Shown piece after piece: positions 32,455-35,048 of a DNA stretch of 35,048 nt. Each line of letters begins with the position of its first letter. The stretch's first letter is position 1. A model generated the notes under the pieces. It did no database searches, was not told where the DNA came from, and saw nothing but the letters and a program-made list of their open reading frames with translations. The DNA is from Streptomyces sp. man185. GTDB taxonomy: Bacteria; Actinomycetota; Actinomycetes; Streptomycetales; Streptomycetaceae. Made by a program: the position numbers and the translations under genes. The stretch spans positions 1-35,048 of the forward strand of contig NTHE01000075.1 in the NCBI GenBank assembly GCA_002551355.1. Direction: 5' to 3'.

Positions 32455-32491
32455 TGCCCTGCTCTGATCTCTCCAGGACCAGAGCAGGGCA
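32455..32491 (-). terminator. intrinsic terminator with U tract after the PEBP gene
   Basis: Arms 32455-32466 and 32480-32491 are perfect 12-bp reverse complements with a 13-base loop. Read on the minus strand, the hairpin is followed by TTTTTTATT, a genuine U tract. It lies 13 bases past the PEBP stop. It is the only textbook rho-independent terminator I see in the window. Confidence 0.88.
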
Positions 32492-32504
32492 AACAACAGG
32501 CGAA

Positions 32505-33041
32505 CTAATCGCCGGCGGGAGCCTCGTACTCACCGATCAGCTGCGCACGCCCCAGGGTGTGGAACCGAAGGTTGAATCCGACCACCGCGGGCGAGGTGTC
32601 GCTGTCGATCCCGAGCTTTTCGGTGTCGACCGCGTACACGGTGAACACGTACCGGTGGTTCTCCCCGGCCGGCGGCGCGGCACCGCCGAACTCCTTCGCC
32701 CCGTAGTCGTTACGGACCTGAACGGCACCCTGCGGCAGCCCCTTGAACTCCCCGCTGCCCGCACCGGCCGGCAACTCCGTCACCGACACCGGGATGTCGA
32801 AGAGCGTCCAGTGCCAGAACCCGCTGCCCGTCGGCGCGTCCGGGTCGAAACACGTCACGGCGAAGCTCTTCGTCCCCTCGGGGAACCCCTCCCACCGCAG
32901 CTGCGGCGAAGTGTTCCCACCCGCAAGCACCTGGGCGTCGCCCAGTACGGCTCCCGGCGCGAGGTCGTCGCTCACCACGGTGAACGCCGGAACCTCCGGA
33001 TGGAAGTCGTGCGGCAGCGGGGCCCTCTTCGGCTCGGTCAC
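32505..33041 (-). CDS. YbhB/YbcL (PEBP, Raf-kinase-inhibitor-like) family protein
   Basis: A 178-residue cytosolic protein. PEBP signatures are CFDPDAPTGSGFWHWTLFDIP (DPDxP and GxxHW boxes) and APPAGENHRYVFTVYAVD (GxHRY-like box), which form the ligand pocket. The ligand and function of bacterial members are unclear. I choose the GTG at 33041 because AGAGG lies about eight bases upstream; an in-frame GTG at 33050 is too close to the AGGAG. Spo0M follows downstream of nothing shared: the neighbouring Spo0M gene is upstream on the same strand with a hairpin between. Confidence 0.9.
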   Translation of the reverse strand: MTEPKRAPLPHDFHPEVPAFTVVSDDLAPGAVLGDAQVLAGGNTSPQLRWEGFPEGTKSFAVTCFDPDAPTGSGFWHWTLFDIPVSVTELPAGAGSGEFKGLPQGAVQVRNDYGAKEFGGAAPPAGENHRYVFTVYAVDTEKLGIDSDTSPAVVGFNLRFHTLGRAQLIGEYEAPAGD

Positions 33042-33099
33042 GTCTCGCACCTCTCCTGATCGGTTCGTCTGCCTTCTTCCCCGACTGTAGGGGGCGCAC

Positions 33100-33119
33100 C
33101 GCCCTCGTTCCGGAGGGCG
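33100..33119 (-). terminator. short hairpin after the Spo0M gene
   Basis: CGCCCTC (33100-33106) pairs with GAGGGCG (33113-33119) around a 6-base loop, ten bases past the Spo0M stop on the minus strand. No U tract. Confidence 0.5.
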
Positions 33120-33128
33120 TACCGCCGC

Positions 33129-33911
33129 CTAGAGCCAGTTGCGCTGGCCGCCGACCTGGGCGAGCCACTGGTTGAGGTACGCCGCCCAGTCGGTCGACTG
33201 GTAGTCGTGGAGCCCCACCTTGAACGCGCGGTAGGAGTCGCTGCCCTCGCTGAACAGCCCCGGCTTCTTGTCCATCTCCAGGATCACGTCCATCTCGCGG
33301 TCGTCGGCGACGAACGTCAGCTCCACCTGGTGCAGTCCGCGGTACTGCGTCGGCGGGATGAACTCGATCTCCTGGTAGAACGGCAGCCGCTGACGGGTGC
33401 CGCGGATGTGACCGCGCTCCATGTCCGCGCTGCGGAAGCCGAAGCCCAGCTGACCGAAGGCGTTCCGGATGGCCTCCTGCGCCGGCAGCGGGTGCACGTT
33501 GATCGGGTCCAGGTCACCGGAGTCCAGCGCGCGGGCGATCTCCAGCTCGGTGGTCACCCCGATGTTCATCCCGCGCAGCTGCTGGCCGCCGAACATCGTG
33601 ATCGGGGTCTCCCACGGGATCTCCAAACCGAACGGCACCACGTGCACCGCGCCGGCCTGCACCTCGAAGGCGCCGCCGAGGTTCTGCTTGGTGAACTCGA
33701 TGTCCTGCTTGGTCTCCTGGTCCCCGCTCTCGACCTCGACCCGCGCCTGGAGCCCGACGTTGAGTCCCTCGATCTGCTGGGCGACCGAACCGCCCTGGAT
33801 CCGCACCTCGCCCTGGACGACCCCACCGGGGACGACGTTCACCTCGGTGAGCTCGGTCTCCACCGAGGCACCGCCGGCACCCATGCTCGCGAGCAGCCGC
33901 TTGAAGCCCAT
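33129..33911 (-). CDS. Spo0M family sporulation protein
   Basis: A 260-residue cytosolic protein. The N-terminus MGFKRLLASMGAGGASVETE, the arrestin-like beta-rich domain (about 15-130, with VVPGGVVQGEVRIQGG and VVPFGLEIPWETPI) and the C-terminal DDREMDVILEMDKKPG segment match Spo0M. In Bacillus Spo0M influences sporulation and cell-division control; the role in Streptomyces is not defined but fits a developmental gene set with the chaplin. The ATG is preceded by AGAAGGAGTGACT on the mRNA, a strong Shine-Dalgarno. It diverges from the DNA glycosylase. Confidence 0.92.
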   Translation of the reverse strand: MGFKRLLASMGAGGASVETELTEVNVVPGGVVQGEVRIQGGSVAQQIEGLNVGLQARVEVESGDQETKQDIEFTKQNLGGAFEVQAGAVHVVPFGLEIPWETPITMFGGQQLRGMNIGVTTELEIARALDSGDLDPINVHPLPAQEAIRNAFGQLGFGFRSADMERGHIRGTRQRLPFYQEIEFIPPTQYRGLHQVELTFVADDREMDVILEMDKKPGLFSEGSDSYRAFKVGLHDYQSTDWAAYLNQWLAQVGGQRNWL

Positions 33912-33998
33912 AGTCACTCCTTCTTGGTCCTGACCCCTACATACGCGCCACGACGGTAGCCGGTTCCCGTCGGAGCGATCCCAGTACCCTCGGACGCC

Positions 33999-34652
33999 AT
34001 GACCAAAAGCCTGGACCGCACCCCTCTGACGCGGGACTTCTTCGACCGCGACGTCCTGGAGGTCGCCCCGGACCTGCTGGGACGCACGCTTGTGCGCCGG
34101 GAGCCGACGGGCACGATCGAGCTGCGGCTGACCGAGGTGGAGGCGTACGCGGGCGAGGTCGACCCCGGCTCGCACGCCTTCCGCGGCCGCACGCCCCGCA
34201 ACAGCGTGATGTTCGGCCCGCCCGGTCATACGTACGTCTACTTCACGTACGGGATGTGGCACTGCCTCAACCTGGTCTGCGGCCCGGACGGCCGTGCCGG
34301 CGGAGTCCTGCTCCGGGCCGGTGAGATCAACGTCGGTGCCGGCCTGGCCCGCGACCGACGCATCTCGGCCCGCAATGACAAGGAACTGGCCAAAGGCCCG
34401 GCCCGCCTCGCCACCGCCCTCGACGTCGACCGCGACCTGAACGGCAGCGATCTCTTCGGCGGCCCCGCCCCGGCCCTGTCCGTCCTGCACGGCACCCCGC
34501 CGCCCCGTGACCTCGTACGCAGCGGCCCCCGTACAGGAGTCGGCGGCGACGGGGCCCACCAGCCATGGCGCTTCTGGATCCACGGGGACCCCACGGTGAG
34601 CCCGTACCGAGCCCACGCACCGCGTCGTCGGCCGAGCCGCAAGGCAACTTGA
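33999..34652 (+). CDS. DNA-3-methyladenine glycosylase (AAG/MPG family)
   Basis: A 217-residue base-excision repair enzyme. LTEVEAYAGEVDPGSHAF carries the catalytic Glu48. TPRNSVMFGPPGHTYVYFTYGMWHCLN forms the DNA-binding core, and DKELAKGPARLATAL follows. It removes alkylated purines such as 3-methyladenine. No Shine-Dalgarno precedes the ATG; TACCCT (33985-33990) lies eight bases upstream, so the mRNA may be leaderless or nearly so. The C-terminus is basic (RAHAPRRRPSRKAT). The stop at 34650-34652 sits inside the -35 element of the rrn promoter. Confidence 0.93.
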   Translation: MTKSLDRTPLTRDFFDRDVLEVAPDLLGRTLVRREPTGTIELRLTEVEAYAGEVDPGSHAFRGRTPRNSVMFGPPGHTYVYFTYGMWHCLNLVCGPDGRAGGVLLRAGEINVGAGLARDRRISARNDKELAKGPARLATALDVDRDLNGSDLFGGPAPALSVLHGTPPPRDLVRSGPRTGVGGDGAHQPWRFWIHGDPTVSPYRAHAPRRRPSRKAT

Positions 34653-34677
34653 CGCACCCTCGGCGGACGCCTAATGT
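34649..34677 (+). promoter_or_regulatory. rRNA operon upstream promoter (P1-like)
   Basis: TTGACG (34649-34654), a 17-base spacer and TAATGT (34672-34677) form the best housekeeping-sigma promoter in the window. Its -35 overlaps the glycosylase stop codon. A second TTGACA follows at 34690 without a clear partner. Confidence 0.7.
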
Positions 34678-35048
34678 AGTCCGAGCCGCTTGACACGGGT
34701 ACAGCTCTCGGCACAGTCCATCGGACCGGACCGAGCCACTCGAAGCGGCCAAACCACTACCTACGACTCACCCTGGCGGGTGCGAATTCGGCATGCCTGT
34801 AATTCGCCTTATCGGCTCGATTATGAGCTGCCAGGAGAATCGGCTAACGTAGTGAACACGCCGAAAGGCAAGGCCCTCCAAAGGCCACCGGAAATCAAAT
34901 TCGAACCGGAAACGGAACGGAAAAGAGTCTGGTAAAGTTGGAACCGCCGGAAAGGGAAAACGCGAAAGCGAAGGACCTGGAAAGCGAAACTGCACGGCCC
35001 GCTTCGACCGGGAGTCAGACACTGGAAAGCGTCTGATAGAGTCGGAAA
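34678..35048 (+). promoter_or_regulatory. 5' leader and downstream promoters of an rRNA operon (truncated by window end)
   Basis: GC content drops and the sequence is rich in GGAA/GAAAG runs typical of Streptomyces rrn leaders. GTCTGGTAAAGTTGGAA (34927-34943) and GTCTGATAGAGTCGGAA (35031-35047) are copies of one element 104 bp apart, each holding a -10-like box (TAAAGT, TAGAGT). TCAGAC/GTCTGA (35015-35020, 35031-35036) pairs into a hairpin, and GCGAATT/AATTCGC (34782-34788, 34801-34807) flanks GGCATGCC. No coding frame is credible. The 16S gene should begin beyond the window; this identification is from memory of such leaders. Confidence 0.75.

Noticed and set aside
34690..34718. Second rrn promoter from TTGACA at 34690
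   Set aside because: No TANNNT box lies 16-19 bases downstream, so only the -35 half is present.

Overview
The window is about 35 kb of very GC-rich DNA. Codon third positions are almost always G or C, GTG starts are common, and the gene content is that of the conserved core of a Streptomyces chromosome: a chaplin, a Spo0M-like sporulation protein, an FHA-ABC exporter, an InhA-type fabI after fabG, and an rRNA-operon leader with Streptomyces-type repeats. From memory, the gene order resembles the Streptomyces coelicolor region around chpE and serB; I could not check this. The window looks like one assembled contig. Its first 19 bases are the Tn5 mosaic end used in tagmentation libraries, so they are not genomic. 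Its last 400 bases run into the promoter/leader of an rRNA operon, where short-read assemblies usually break.

Layout. 0.02-0.8 kb: tail of an unknown gene and a lysoplasmalogenase. 0.87-2.4 kb: secreted subtilisin-like protease. 2.75-4.76 kb: DUF485 protein plus acetate-type sodium symporter. 4.98-5.97 kb: moaA. 5.97-7.33 kb: three small genes (a putative zinc-binding protein, DUF3099, GlsB/YeaQ). 7.4-11.6 kb: tyrS and a tldE-tldD pair. 11.86-13.35 kb: the fabG-fabI fatty-acid operon. 13.5-16.5 kb: a small secreted protein, a GntR/FadR regulator divergent from a CynX/NimT-type MFS transporter, and two tiny membrane proteins. 16.6-18.5 kb: SixA-like phosphatase converging on serB. 18.9-21.5 kb: FHA-FHA-ABC-permease fusion. 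21.6-24.6 kb: SLT-domain secreted protein, queA and an SDR. 24.86-27.04 kb: GAF histidine kinase, NarL-type regulator and a cysteine-free chaplin (chpE-like). 27.1-27.5 kb: tandem repeats. 27.5-34.65 kb: conserved hypothetical gene, ABC ATPase, NfeD-like plus SPFH pair, TSUP permease, HNH protein, PEBP protein, Spo0M and 3-methyladenine DNA glycosylase. 34.65-35.05 kb: rrn promoter and leader.

How the parts relate. Most genes are housekeeping and act in small independent units: fabG-fabI (FAS II elongation), tldD-tldE (a two-subunit protease), the NfeD/SPFH pair (membrane quality control or microdomains), kinase/regulator overlapping by 8 bp, and GntR next to a divergent MFS gene. Two features recur. 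First, gene ends carry perfect G+C-rich inverted repeats (9-33 bp arms), mostly without a U tract. Second, at least six genes have a TANNNT-like -10 box 6-8 nt before the start codon and no Shine-Dalgarno, which predicts leaderless mRNAs.

I did not find a mobile element, phage, CRISPR array, biosynthetic cluster or recognisable defence system, and I do not claim a wholly new system. The least explained items are the tandem repeats behind chpE, the structured 400 bp between serB and the FHA-ABC gene, the orphan queA, and several palindromic operator candidates.
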